Source: Dipteris shenzhenensis (taxonomy: Eukaryota > Polypodiophyta > Polypodiopsida > Gleicheniales). From it: 64,000 nucleotides of DNA. Shown piece after piece: positions 46,190 to 59,136 of this stretch; the stretch's first letter is position 1; every line of letters begins with the position of its first letter. The DNA is taken from assembly GCA_047967505.1 (NCBI GenBank), contig CM106540.1, one strand, 5' to 3'. The position numbers and the translations under genes are program-made. The notes beneath the pieces are model-generated. The model saw nothing but the letters and a program-made list of their open reading frames with translations, did not search any database and was not told the origin of the DNA.

Positions 46190-48228
46190 TGTATAATTAT
46201 GGAGGTATGTACTTATATTTGATACTTCGATAAATAAATATTTGAGAACTTGTTAATGGATGTATAGGATTTTATTCTTCTCGTATGTGACTATAACAGA
46301 TATTGATGGATACCCATACAATTAATAATATTTGTGAATTACATTGGGCAAGAGATATATTACTATAATTCCAGTACCGTAGAGATTAGTGGAGTTATAT
46401 ATTTGATAGCTTAGGAAAGGTTATTTGAGGAGGACATATTTGCATATATAGATATATAGAGACCTATTTAGATATGGGTCTTTGAAAATACCCATATAAC
46501 TCATACGAGAATATGTGGAATTGTCCCCCTAGAAATAACATGGAGCACACTAAACTTTGGACTAAACCCATAAGAACTGATGACGACAAGGGCAATATAT
46601 TTTTTATTTTTATAGATAATGTATGAGAGGGGACCTCTGAAACCTTAGTATGGTGACCATTAAATATTGAAGGGCTCAAAAGGACCAGAGGTACTAGAAC
46701 ATAACGGCGCCCAGCCCTCCCTAGCAGCCAAAGGTGAGATTGCCTGGAAGATCACGAACGGCGTGCCATTAATGTAAAGATTATGATGGGTCCACCAACT
46801 CCACACGGATGGAACTCCAAAACTCCACTACCATTGAATGCGAACTGCCAAAACGAAGAAAATAGACTGAACTACGGACAGTGCTTAAATTTGTTGCACA
46901 CCTCTAGGCTTCACAAAAAATTCCATGAAGTCTTTGAAAAAAATTTAAGCTTCAAAATGAAGTTGACACTATGTACAAATCCCTTTTAAGCTTTAGATAC
47001 ACTTGCACGGACTGTGAGACTGATGCCAAGCCCCGAGATTCTAGAGCAGGGGGCTCATATTATTTGGGATACATATAAGTAGTATAGTAGATAAATTCCA
47101 ACTAGTAACTATATGTTTTTATATTATACGTTGAAGTCTTGGAGATAGGCTTGAGATTAACGAATGCTTCGCTGCTGAAATTATTGGGAGTCATACGAAG
47201 CCCAAAAGTCTAATGAAGCTCAATCTGCGACTGACTACGGACTTAACTGAACACCACAACCGCATCTCACGACTTCTAGTTTCGAAAAACTAAACGTATT
47301 GAGAAGGGAGCCGAACAAGGAAGGAAGAGTAGAGCTGCAGAACTTGAGGCCCTGATTTATTTCATAGAAAGGACCTGAAGGCTTTGGAATGGGTGGCAAT
47401 CTTTACTAACTATGAGTACTCAAGCACTTTGGATGCTCGCTTCCCAATATTGGAGCAAGAGGAGACTTCATTTCTTGACTGCAATGCCGCTCAGTTCACG
47501 ACGAACGTCTCCGAGCTACCACCCAATGAGGGAATACATGATGTAAAATGCTCAGGTAGAGGTTGTGAAACCGAAGGCGTGGCATAAGAACTACTCCCAC
47601 CTCCCTTTGTCTATTTGTTAGCGTCTCATTTCCACTTCGTATGCCACTCGACCACCTTGCTCATCGGGCTGAATGCACAATAGAAGCTAAGATAGAGATT
47701 GAGTCATGGAGCTAATAGAAGCTGTCACCTAAATTTGTTGGAGGAGATCCATTTTCACATATGGAACTTCTACGTACTTGCGTGGATTTTGAAAGAACAC
47801 TGAGATTCCTCTTTATGGTTCTTTTGCCTCAATTTTTGATAGATATGTCATTTTCATGAAGAATTTTTGGAGGGACACAATGAACATGAAAGTTTTGGCA
47901 CAGCCCATGTATCCTTTTGTATCGGCATATGGTCTTGTATGTTGGCAAAAAAAGCTTATATAGATCTAACTCCTATAGTCATGGAAACACTACGATATCA
48001 ATTCTCAAGAATTTGACAATATTTTTCGATATTATGGAAAGGTTTATAACTCCAATAGCATTGGAATGTTGCAGAATGAAAAGGGTGTAATGATTGGACT
48101 TATTATAGTAATAATTTGGTTACATATATATATATATATATATATATAAGGACACAACGCACACACACACACACACAAGGCTCTTTCTATTCCTCGCTCC
48201 CCTCCCAAACTAGTCTTCTCATTTGCTC

Positions 48229-48276
<48 letters not shown>

Positions 48277-48787
48277 TTGCATGCACTTGCATTGATTGGC
48301 ATGTTGAGTCATGCTTTATAAAATGTGCTCCTTCCTAAACATATTCCCTCGCTTGTATTTCTCCGCTTTCATCCATTCTTGTTCTTCAGGATTTTAGATG
48401 TTTTAGCTCTTAATTGGATTGTCTTTTGGCATTTTCTAGTGGCAATACAAAATCACAATTGTATGCCCTTATGCAAAATGCTATGTTGATTGAGCTATTG
48501 AGGACCAAGGTTTGTTTTCAACTTGTTGCAACATGAGTGCTTTCCTTTGCAACTTGTTTCTCTGAGTTTACAAATGCTCCAAACAGGTTGTCTTCTTTTG
48601 ATTTTTTAGATGCTTTAGTTTGGGTTGGATTGTCTTTGACAGACTAAGAAGGAGCTAGTGGAGAGGACAACTTGAAACGCCAATAAAATCCAGGTGTCTC
48701 CTAACTTTACTTTGGCTCTTTTATTATAAATGAGAACATAACTTTTATTTTGGCTGTAAGACTATGAAATGAAGTGTTGATCATAGT
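46190..48787. other. Intergenic; simple repeats near the right end
   Basis: No gene recognised. (TA)n at 48121-48149, (CA)n at 48160-48178 and (CT)n at about 48227-48277. The last bases, atagt (48783-48787), are the left target duplication of copia element 2. Confidence 0.5.
48783..48787. repeat. Target-site duplication (left) of copia element 2
   Basis: atagt, repeated immediately after the right LTR at 54408-54412. Confidence 0.88.
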
Positions 48788-48960
48788 TGTGGGGGTTAAA
48801 GGTCACTGTGCCTTAACCCCGGTTATGTACAATACTCAAACACATATATAAATGAATAAAAAAGAAGATTAGGGTGGTTCTGCACCCACCAAAACTTGTG
48901 TGGCTCTCTATCTCTCTCTCTCTCCTTCTTCTGTTCTTGCTTCCGTTGAGAGCACTCTCA
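48788..48960 (+). repeat. 5' LTR of copia element 2
   Basis: 173 bp, TGTGGGGGTT...CACTCTCA, with an internal short (TC)n. Confidence 0.92.
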
Positions 48961-48962
48961 AC

Positions 48963-48974
48963 TGGTATCAGAGC
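48963..48974 (+). other. Primer-binding site of copia element 2
   Basis: TGGTATCAGAGC, two bases after the LTR; complementary to the initiator Met-tRNA 3' end. Confidence 0.92.
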
Positions 48975-50401
48975 CAAGGTTGATCTAGCTAAGCGTGCGT
49001 GAATGCTTGGAAGCTTAGTAGCTCTGTGGGAGGAAGGAGAAGCTTTGTGAGAAGCTTTGTGTGTGACTTTACTTGCATCCGAGTGTGCAGAGACCTTGGA
49101 GGAACCTTTGGAAAAGTCACTTTGGCTTTGCGAAGTGGTTTTGAGAGCCTCTTAAGAGCTTTCAAAGAAAAAGTCGTTTTTTGAGCTTTTTCCTGTTCCG
49201 TTCGATGACAGAGACTCCGTATTGACTTATAGAGGCAACTATTGGTTGCTTTTGGTGTCCACATTACTTCAGGAGCTTGGAAACACCTTTATTCTTGAAT
49301 CTGGGATCATTTCATTGGATTTCTGACTCACTGTGTCAGTTCCTACGTTTTTTGCCCGGGTGTTGGAACTCAAGTTTGGAGCAACCATTTGCAGATCTGT
49401 CAGTTCCGGTGGACTCAGGAGGTCCTAAAACTTCTATGTTGCTCATCATTCGCACTCCGGTGGAGTTTACAAACAGCTCTGTTTCAAAAAACGTTTTTCA
49501 GTTCGTGTGTTGGACCCAATGATTGAGACCACAGTTTCCAAAACCGTCTGTCCCATTGCATTCCGGACGCCCAAAAACCCCTACCTATCAGTTCTTGCGT
49601 GATTCGGTGGAGGATTTTCAGAGTTATAAATCTCTGTGTATTCGATTTCGTCTCTCTGTTATGCATTTTTCATACTAAGGTTTTGAAACCTTAGATTTAT
49701 GCCACATGGCAGTGGATAAGTGTTGACTCCCATTTCTCACTCATCGGTTGGGATTTTGGAGTTCTGGCAGAAGAGAGATATTTGCAGATTTTCTTGCTGA
49801 GTCCGATTATGCAATGGCGCCCATGTTTTGAAGCATCTCAGGTTCTATTTTCAGTAGTGCTCATTACCGTGGGACTATGATTTCTTGAGCATACCTTATG
49901 CATATCACTCTGGTTGCAGTTTGAGCAGTGTGCGCTCATTCGTGGTATACATTGGGTTGCAATGGATGATTTATAGGCCATTTGGATGCATTGCGGTCCT
50001 TGTTGGATGCGCTGATAGGCCCAAATTGCCTTGTGGGATGCTATTTTTTATGGACGCTTTGCACATGGATGCTATTTTATGCTGAGGGACAGCTTTAAAA
50101 CATTGCAGGTGATGCACTGATAGTGCTATGCTCTCTTGGATGAGACATTATTGATGCATATGCCAGTGGACGGTGTTTATGCTTGAGTCATTTGGCACTT
50201 ATTGGCATTTTCTTTTGGGCCAGATTTGCTCATATGGATGCATAGTATATGCACATGAGTCAGATGCATCTTTTGATGCTTTGAGCTTTGAATTTTGGTG
50301 ATATTTCACTCTATTGTGGCATACACATTTGGGTGCACCTAGTATTTGGTGTGATTCTCTCTTGCAGGCACTAGCATTTGGAATTTTGCTTTATTTGCAT
50401 C
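48975..50401 (+). other. Long untranslated leader of copia element 2
   Basis: 1.43 kb without a convincing frame before the gag ATG. It is T/G-rich with recurring ggatgc and tttgg words, and shares no obvious sequence with the leader of element 1, only its length. Confidence 0.55.
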
Positions 50402-53197
50402 ATGGCATCCTCTTCCATGTCTGAAAAGGAGTTTTTCAGCATTAAAAAGTTTTATGGGACAAACTTTTCTTTGTGGAAAGAACAAATAAGGGATGTGCTT
50501 ATTCAAAAGAAGCAGATTAAACCCTTGGCAGGGATTGAAGCTAAGCCTGCAAATATGTCTGAGGATGATTGGAATGAGTTGGATGCATTAGCAAAGTCTA
50601 CTATTAGACTTCATCTTGCAGAGTCAGTTTATTTCACAGTAGTAAATGAGCAGACTACAGAAGATTTGTGGAAGAAATTGTGTGCCACTTATGAGAAGGA
50701 AACTGCCTCTAATAAAGTTTACCTCATGAAGAGGTTGTTTGAGCTGCAGATGAAGGAAGGGGTCTCCATTGCTTCTCACTTGAATGAATTCAATATTATT
50801 TTCAGCCAGCTTCAGGCTCAAAAAATGAATTTTGATGCGGAGACTAAGGTAATATTTCTCTTATGTTCATTGCCATTCTCATGGGATACCTTCCGTACAG
50901 CTGTCAGTAACTCTGCAGCTGGTGGAGTACTGAAATTTGATGATGTTGTGGGTAGCTTGTTGGCCGAGGAGATTAGACAGAAGTCTATGGATGGCAACAA
51001 GCAGGATGTAGCCTTAAATGTGCAAAGGGGCAGATCACAGTTCAGGGGGAAGTCCCAAGAAAGAGGGAAGTCTCGTAGCAAATCCAGGGCACGGAACATT
51101 GAGTGTTACCATTGTGGCAAGAAGGGCCATATGAAAAAGGATTGCTACAAGCTGAAAAGAGAGCAAAAGGATAAGAAAAAGAATGCAAATTGGGGTGCAA
51201 ATCAAAAGGAAGAGAGTCCAAGGGAGGACAAAGGAAAAGTGAAGATCGAGGAGATCAATGCAGTCACACATGATAGTGACAATGATGTTCTCTTCATGTC
51301 TACTTTATCTGCAGAGTTGCTTACCACTTCAGATGATGCATATTCCCAGGATTGGATTTTGGATTCTGGTGCTTCATTCCATGTTACTCCCCATAGGGAA
51401 TGGTTCTCCACTTATGATAGTGGAAAGACAGGTTGTGTGCATCTTGGAAATGACTATGCATGTGACATAGTGGGAGCAGGTGACATAAAGTTTTCTTTTG
51501 CAAATGGGTCTGCATTTGTTTTGAAACATGTGAGACATGTGCCTAAGTTGGCCAAGAGTCTTATTTCAGTGGGTCAGCTGGATGATGTTGGTTTTCATAC
51601 CACTTTTGGCTTTCAAAGTTGGAAAATTCAAAAGGGCTCTATGCTTTTGGCCAGGGGTGCCAAGTGTGGGACTTTGTATCCCTTACATGTATCAGGGGTA
51701 TTTGATCATGTTGTTGCAATAACCGAGCAGCCAAGCACTTCTTTGTGGCATTGCAGGTTGGGGCACATGAGCCAGAATGGAATGAAACTCTTATGCCATT
51801 TGGGTTATGTACCGCATTTGAGTTTCTCTGATTTTGAATTTTGTGAGCATTGTCTCTATGGGAAGCAAACTAAATCAGCCCATAAAAGAAGGGGAAAGAA
51901 AGAGTTTGAAATGCTTGATTTGGTGCATTCAGACGTATGTGGTCCCATGCCTACACGGTCATTAGGCGGGGCTAAATACTATGTGACATTCATTGATGAT
52001 GCAACTAGGAAAGTGTGGGCTTATGCTATAGCTCGGAAGAGTGATGTGTTCCAAGTATTTCAGAAATGGCTGGCCTTGGTTGAGAATCAGTCAGGTAGAA
52101 CGCTTAAATGCCTACGGACTGACAATGGTGGAGAGTATCTCTCTCATGACTTTCAGCATTTCTGTGATACACGTGGGATTAAGAGGGAGCTCACATCCCC
52201 TCATACTCCGGAGCAAAATCCAGTTGCAGAAAAGATGAACCGTACCATTCAAGAAAGGTTGCAATGCATGCTTTCCAATGCAAGTCTTTCTGATGGTTTT
52301 TGGGCTGAGGCAATGAAGACTGCAGTGCATGTGATCAATAGATCACCTAGTAAGAGTTTGGATGGTGGTATTCCTAAAGAGGCATGGAGTGGCAAGAAGC
52401 CCTCTTACTCTCATTTGCATATATTTGGGTGTGAGGCATATGCACATGTGCCAAAAGAGCTTCGAAAGAAGCTAGATCCTAAGTCTAGGAAATGCATCTT
52501 TCTAGGTTATGGTGAAAGTGGAGAGATGGGCTATCGTCTTTGGGATCCAGAAGCAAAGAAGATCATACGCAGCCATGATGTGGTCTTCAATGAGAAGAAG
52601 ATGCATAAGGCACCCATGAGGGATGTGGAAATGAGGAGAATCACTTTCCAGGATGTGAATCCACCTGCATATGTTGATAGACAGCAAGCTGTCCATGCAC
52701 CAAATGTGCAAGAAATGGTACAACCAAGTACTCCCACAGGTATACAATCAAGGGTAGATGATGGATCATCTATTGGTGGAAATGATGAGCCAAATGTGGC
52801 TGATATGCAAGTGGGACAGCAAGCTAAAATGCCCTTGAGAAGATCATCTAGAGTGTCTAGACCGCCTGATAGGTTTGTTCCAGGGGTAGACTATGTGATG
52901 CTTACTGATTGCGGGGAGCCTTCTTGCTATAAAGAGGCTATGATGCATGAGGATCAACGCAAGTGGGAGTATGCTATGCAATCAGAGATGAGTTCACTTA
53001 TGAAGAATAAGACTTGGGACTTGGTTTCTTTGCCACATGGAAAGAAAGCATTGCCATGTAAATGGGTCTACAAAATGAAGGTCACAGGTGATGATGTGCC
53101 TAGGTACAAGGCCCGTTTGGTTGCTAAAGGGTTCAAGCAAGAGAAGGGTGTGGACTTTGATGAGATATTCTCTCGTTGTGAAGATGACCACACTTAG
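50402..53197 (+). pseudogene. Ty1-copia gag-protease-integrase and RT start, truncated by frameshift
   Basis: 931 codons from the ATG at 50402 (MASSSMSEKEF). Copia gag up to about residue 200; CCHC knuckle CYHCGKKGHMKKDC at about 235; protease LDSGASFHVTPH with Asp near 321; pre-integrase HCRLGHMS and CEHC; integrase Asp in LVHSDVCGP and LRTDNGGEY and Glu in NPVAEKMNRT; then RT start KWVYKMKVTGDDVPRYKARL. The frame breaks after DEIFS, where two bases are missing, and ends in an alien tail RCEDDHT. The part before the break (gag, protease, integrase) looks intact and could still make virus-like-particle and integrase proteins if expressed. Confidence 0.88.
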
Positions 53198-54181
53198 ATG
53201 CATGCTTGGACTAGTGGCATCAGAGGATATGGAGCTTATGCAGATGGATGTCAAGACAGCTTTCTTGCATGGGGATTTGCATGAGGAAATTTACATAGTG
53301 CAGCCGGAAGGCTTTGAAGAAAAGGGCAAAGAGCATTTAGTTTGCAAACTGAAGAAGAGTCTCTATGGTCTTAAGCAAGCACCTAGAGAATGGTATCAAA
53401 AGTTTGATGCTTTCATTCGGTCCCAGGGTTTTAGAAGGAGTGAAATTGATCACTGCCTCTACACTAAAAGGGCTAAGGATAATAGCCTGATAATCTTGAC
53501 ACTATATGTAAGACTCCCAAATCAGATGAGGAGAGGGCCATGATGGCCAAGGTTCCTTATGCATCAGCAGTTGGGAGTCTTATGTATGCTATGATAGCTA
53601 CTAGACCAGACATTGCATTTACAGTGGGAGTTGTTAGCCAGTATATGGCTAATCCAGGAAAGAGGCATTGGGAGGCAGTTAAGTGCATCATGAGGTACAT
53701 GAAGGGTACCAAGGAGATGTGCATTTGCTTTTGGGTACACCGATTCAGACTATGCAGGGGATGTGGATAGTAGGAGATCCACTTCTGGTTATGTGTTCAC
53801 CTTTGCAGGTGGTGCAATGTCGTGGATGTCTCGTGCACAGAAGTGCGTTGCTTTGTCTACCACAGAGGCTGAGTATATTTGCAGCCACAGAGGGTTGCAA
53901 GGAGGCTATATGGCTTGATCGGCTAGTGGGAGATTTGGGGATTCATACAGGTGTACCGACATTGCATAGTGATTCCATGAGTGCTATTCAGCTAGCACGG
54001 AATCCGGTCTTTCATTCAAAGACACATTGAGGTCAGGTACCATTTCATCAGGGAGGTACTTGAGGACAAGCGCATAGAGCTTGTCAAGGTTCATACAGAT
54101 GATAACCCTGCAGATATGCTGACGAAGAGTCTACCTAGTCAGCGGTTTGAGTATTGTCATGTATTGATGGGCATTGGATAG
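53160..54181 (+). pseudogene. Ty1-copia RT/RNase H remnant lacking YVDD
   Basis: Continuation in another frame: VVKMTTLRCMLGLVASEDME, QMDVKTAFLHGDLHEEIY, KKSLYGLKQAPREWYQKFDA, then LTLYV at 53509 followed directly by sequence corresponding to PKSDEERAMMAKVPYASAVG. Compared with element 1 about 85 residues, including the Asp-Asp of YVDD, are gone. Later indels near 53737, 53876 and 54024 separate RNase H blocks [24 protein letters not shown] and HSDSMSAIQLARNPVFHSKT. The original stop is at 54179-54181 (LMGIG). Confidence 0.88.
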
Positions 54182-54223
54182 TATGCTCACTAGTTGTTCT
54201 CTCTTAAAGGCACATTGTCCTTT

Positions 54224-54234
54224 AAGTGGGAGGT
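54224..54234 (+). other. Polypurine tract of copia element 2
   Basis: AAGTGGGAGGT immediately before the 3' LTR; very similar to that of element 1 (AGGTGGGAGGT). Confidence 0.82.
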
Positions 54235-54407
54235 TGTGGGGGTTAAAGGTCACTGTGCCTTAACCCCGGTTATGTACAATACTCAAACACATATATAAAT
54301 GAATAAAAAAGAAGATTAGGGTGGTTCTGCACCCACCAAAACTTGTGTGGCTCTCTATCTCTCTCTCTCTCCTTCTTCTGTTCTTGCTTCCGTTGAGAGC
54401 ACTCTCA
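54235..54407 (+). repeat. 3' LTR of copia element 2
   Basis: 173 bp, no difference from the 5' LTR seen by eye; followed by the target duplication atagt at 54408-54412. Confidence 0.92.
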
Positions 54408-54412
54408 ATAGT

Positions 54413-56360
54413 GTCGTAGATTAGGATATAACTTCTTCTCTTTTTATTATCCATTTATTTCTTTGATTTTTCAGGAACTTAGATTGCGTTATTGATATAT
54501 TGCTTCAAATTTTTGGGTGTTCTACTACTTAGAATTAGATAAAATTTTTTAAGTTTTCAATGGCTCATACCAAACTTGTAAAAAAGGTTGTGTCGATCAA
54601 AGTGACAAAGATAAAGATATAAATGTGAGCCCCTTGCCTCGTCAACCTATGTCTTCTATTTCTTCTATAGAAATTGCCAACAAAATCATTGATGGTCACT
54701 GGCAAACATTGACTATATCAAAAGGAAGCTGGGTGCTAATGCAACCTGATAGGACAAGGAAAAGACAATCTTGCAATAAATTTTTGACATCTTGGAAGGG
54801 TAGAGTAAAGGATTTTAAAACCATGGATGAGAAAAAATCAAAATTTAAATATTAATTCAGCATGTGTACATGCATAAAGAGCTTGTCTTGTTGGATAATC
54901 CAAAGTATCTTCCACAGTATAGACCAAATTGTAGGTGATTTCTTTGAGAGTTTGTATAACATAACTCAATATTTTTTTCCTTTTATTTGTCACTCATATT
55001 TTCTTTTCGTTCAGATATATACCCTCTATCTTATGAGCAATGGCAAGCAAGGGAATGCATTTTAGGATTCATGGATCTATAGGGAAATTGCAATATGCAT
55101 GTAGATCTACGATGCAACTGCCCAATTAGGTGTCTTTTTCTATGATCATTATTATCAATTATTGGAGAAGGAAATTACACATGGTGTGTTGAAAAACCTA
55201 GACCTCCCAACATGGAATAACCATTGATTGGCCAATTCCTGATAGCAGAGAGCTATAGAGCCAAATTGTTTACATAAATATAGTGTTCCTTATGGCGAAG
55301 AACTACAACTAGAATATGCAAAATAAGCATTTGCATGCCAATCACAGTCTGTGTTGAGTTATTTAATCATTTGGCAATTAAAGTTTATAAAATCATGCTT
55401 AATTATAAGGCCAATGGCATAGAATATAATTTAAACTTCTTGGATGATGGTTGGGATAAGATACATTCAACTCAGTATATTGTGAGGTTATTTGTAGCTC
55501 GATATAACTCAAATACATGATTGCAACTCATAATTTTATGATTTTTCATTATTATAAACGGAATAGGTTCATTGGAAATCAACCTATTCCCTTAGATCAG
55601 GATCTGAACTCTTTTGGTACAAATAATGAATCAATTGGCATTACGGTTAATGAGAATGGACACTTAATGAGTTTCATATCACTCAGACAAAAATGTACAC
55701 TTGCACAATCACCACGACATTCATATGGAGACTGAAGGAAGTGTTTTACTAGGATTTGCATTCATGCTCAACAACAAGAAGGTAATCTTTGGTGAGTTTA
55801 TTTAATTTAATATTTATATTTTATTAATTAACTCTAGTGATTTGTTAACACTTCTTGACAATAGGCTCGTCAAAGGAGAGAAAGCACAATTCAATGGGAA
55901 TTCAATGCAAAGAGATCCATAACAAGATTATTGAAATAAATCAAAATCGATAATTACAGGTACTCAAGACTAATCATTTTTTACATTTGAAAAGATAGGG
56001 AAGTATTGTATTTCTACTCTATTTTGAAAGTTAAATAGAATTTTGTTTCTCTATCTTAATAAGCTACTACTTTTCAGGTAGCCCTTTATGCAACAATTGA
56101 TTCAATGGGGTTTTTGAGATGGAAGCTATTTTGGGAGCATTTGCTAAGTAGACACTATTACTACTTGGATGTAAGGTGACAATCGAACATAATGGACATG
56201 TCATTCTTTGTAAACTCTAATGAAGAGCCAGAATAGTAGAGATACTATGGGCACATGTACAATGACTTTGTTAATATATTGATTAGTTGTAACTCACTTA
56301 GTGGTTGTAATCTCAGCATTGTACATGCTTTTGAAATATATATCCATATTCATGAGTCAA

Positions 56361-56424
<64 letters not shown>

Positions 56425-56540
56425 AGGAAGGACCATTTTTATAGAAATTTATGTATATGTGTGGATGTCAAAAGAAGTTAACATATATTACAATCCAAAG
56501 TCATTTCTCAATGGGAGTACAATGCGAAATCCTATTTAAG
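54413..56540. other. Intergenic, unassigned short frames
   Basis: AT-rich. Short plus-strand frames at 54625-54855, 55335-55520 and 55517-55735 have some protein-like character but stop often and match no family I know; they may be parts of one decayed element into which copia 2 inserted. A (CT)n(CA)n microsatellite lies at 56361-56423. Confidence 0.35.
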
Positions 56541-58309
56541 GTTGGGCCTCAGTTTTAAGATCATCTTTAGGAGACTCTTGAGATGCAATGTTCTCACCCT
56601 ATCAAGCGTCTTGAGGAAAATACAAATCTTGTGTAAGGTAATTGGGTCCAAACTCAGTATTTAGAGGTGAAAGCTAAGCATCTTCATGTGAAGGATCTAG
56701 TGTAGGGTCCTTAGGTGGGGCATGAGGGTCCTTAGTAGGGGGATGAGGGCCCTTAGGCAGGGGATGAGGGTCCTCAGTAGGTGCAGGGTCCTTAGGTGAG
56801 GGATGAGAATTCTCAATTGGGAGCTATGTACATGAGGCTTCTCAACCTGGTTTGGCATGACATCTCCCATCGTCTTTGGGCTCTCTTTCTCTTCTACTAT
56901 CTTTGAGCTTTTCGCCTCATTACTTTTTACTTTTGGTTCGTAGGAAGCTTATTGAAGGAGCTCCAAGATCATCTGAGCTCTAAAGCTGTATAAAAAATGT
57001 GCATCATAAGTATCCTCGATCATCTGCAAAAATAACAACAAAAATTTAGTTTTAATTTGAAATTTAATCTTAAAGTTATATTCGAATTTTAAATACATGA
57101 ATAGAAATCTCATTGGTACTTACAACTTGTATATCTTCTTTGAAATAACTGTAAAAAATATACTTGGTATTAATGAGAACCCTCCACCTGCAAGAATGTG
57201 CATCATTTTGTTGCGGTGTCTGCTATTAACCATGCAGAAGATCTTTAGCTTAAAATTTTGGATTAATATAAAAAAATAATATTCAGAGGACAAAGGATTC
57301 CAGTCTTACATCCATGTGCATTGGTTCAATTGCATCCAACTTAATGGTAATTTGTGGGCAATGATCCAATGCAATAGCTAGTCTCTTTATAGCACCGCAA
57401 TCCATAAATCAATTTTAGTAGCTTTTTACAAAAAAATCATTTGTTGTGTTTAAAAGCTAAGATACTCTTTCTAAGCAATGGATAACCACTTACAAGATGA
57501 GCTCTTATGAGTATGTTTAAGAGTGTTGAAATAGAAGCACTCTCGTGTTGGTATAGATGAAGTGCTACTAGACTCCAATGGTCATTACATTTGACAATGG
57601 TTACACAGATTGGCATTTTGGAGATCCAATAGAAAGTTTATCCCTTTACATAGACTAACTGAATGGTAGGGGAAGGCAAGCTGACTTGAATTGCAAAACA
57701 TGAAGCATTTGGCAATTTGTTCAAGTGGTTCTCTGGCACTCCTCAATTTGAAGGAGATTGTGGGGTCCACAATATGTATAAGTATTTGATTAGTCTCCTG
57801 TAACATTTTTGTGAGTAGGCTACAAACTAATGGACTAGTTGAGAATGATATTTAAAATATTTGGCTATCTTAAGTGAAATATAAAAATTATAACTTACCA
57901 AGAGTCTTGCAAGGATGACCATATTTGTGACTTCACCTTCCCTCTGCCTTCGTGCTTTCTACAATTCTTTTGGAAGGTTAAACTCTCTAATTGAATCTGC
58001 ATCCTCAAAACTAATAAATATCATTGGTCCTAGTGTACTTAGCCTTTGCAAAACCTACATTTCTAAGTTTGCAATTTCTTCAACTAGGGTAGGAAGGTGG
58101 TGCACTCCTCTCATTTGTTCTCTTCTCAGTTCTTCAAAATTTTCTTTACTTTAGTTGCTACGCCATGTGTCACTTTTGATACCTTCACCTAGTTTTCCCT
58201 TGGAGTTCTTATAAGTGGTATAAGAAGAATGTCTCTCATCTTGATATCAGACCATTCTATAGCTTGAATAAGCCTGTTGTATCTCCACCTCACTAGGTTT
58301 TAGGGTAGT
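56541..58309. other. Intergenic with minus-strand coding scraps, no confident gene
   Basis: A gaggg(t/c)ccttag-type short repeat recurs at 56705-56800. On the minus strand scraps such as GVHHLPTLVEEIANLE (about 58110), FISFEDADSIREFNLPKEL (about 57990) and KCNDHWSLVALH (about 57570) look protein-derived but are interrupted by stops. I could not assign them to one family. Confidence 0.3.
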
Positions 58310-58651
58310 CATATCCTTATTCATGATAGTGACCCTATGGTGGCGATGCGTAGTAAGAAGCATTGTATCTTGAAGGAACTCTATGAAAATGTATTTTGTA
58401 GTCTCTTGTAGTGCTCATATTGCTGTTATCCTGCCACCAATAGAGCCGAGGCTATGATCGTCTAGCAAACTTCCTTGACTAGCCTCTAAAAAAGGTTCTT
58501 TAGGAACACAAAACCCCATAGCTTTCTGAGTTTTTTTAATCTCTCTTAGTATAGTGACCTTTTGCTTGAACCTGGCTCTTTCTTGCTTGTTGGAGAAGGT
58601 GCATAGTCTTCTCTTCCTTGGATGAGTAGCTCGTTCTTTTGCTCTAGCCAT
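58310..58651 (-). pseudogene. Histone H3-like (possibly CENH3-derived) pseudogene
   Basis: From the ATG at 58651 a 114-codon frame with one TGA reads MARAKERATHPRKRR, then RFKQKVTILREIKKTQKA (H3 alpha-N), VPKEPF, a degenerate stretch, the stop, ALQETTKYIFIEFLQDTMLL (alpha-2) and THRHHRVTIMNKDM (start of alpha-3, H3 RVTIMPKDI). In another frame LVKEV follows PF, as H3 LVREI should, so small indels are present. Spacing between the RF of alpha-N and ALQE is 53 codons, two more than in canonical H3 and equal to Arabidopsis CENH3 as I recall it. The Pro in VPKEPF also fits CENH3. No intron interrupts it, suggesting a processed copy. H3 ancestry is likely; CENH3 versus H3 is unsettled. Confidence 0.65.
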
Positions 58652-58759
58652 TTGTGCTATCAATGGTCCACAGTCTTTCCTCGTAGCAATAATCTTCATC
58701 TTGCCATTGGTCATGATGCTTAACTACTACTGCACATTGAAGATAAAAATGAAGTACAG

Positions 58760-58763
<4 letters not shown>

Positions 58764-58816
<53 letters not shown>

Positions 58817-58848
58817 CCCCCCTCTCTCTCTTTCCCCCTCTCCACCCC

Positions 58849-58897
<49 letters not shown>

Positions 58898-59001
58898 CCC
58901 TCTCCACCCCCTCTCTCTCCTCCTCTCCCTCTCCTCTCTCTCCCCCCCTCTCTCTCTTTCCCCCTCTCCCCCCCCTCTCTCTTTCCCTCCCCCCCCCCCC
59001 C

Positions 59002-59038
<37 letters not shown>

Positions 59039-59055
59039 TTCCCCCTCTCCACCCC

Positions 59056-59136
<81 letters not shown>

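Larger units (their letters stand above)
48788..54407 (+). mobile_element. Ty1-copia retrotransposon 2 (recent insertion, defective RT)
   Basis: Complete element structure: LTR 48788-48960, primer-binding site 48963-48974, 1.4-kb leader, gag-pol-like coding region 50402-54181, polypurine tract 54224-54234, LTR 54235-54407, target duplication atagt. Both LTRs are 173 bp and I see no difference between them. Coding sequence is related to, but clearly distinct from, element 1. The pol region has a 2-nt deletion near 53172, loss of about 85 codons including the RT catalytic Asp pair near 53509, and further small indels, so the copy cannot encode working RT. Confidence 0.93.

Noticed and set aside
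57340-57620. Minus-strand HWSLV and DCG motifs suggestive of a C48/ULP1 peptidase
   Set aside because: The distance between them is far too short for the family even before removing an intron, and the surrounding blocks do not fit; could be chance or a heavily deleted scrap.
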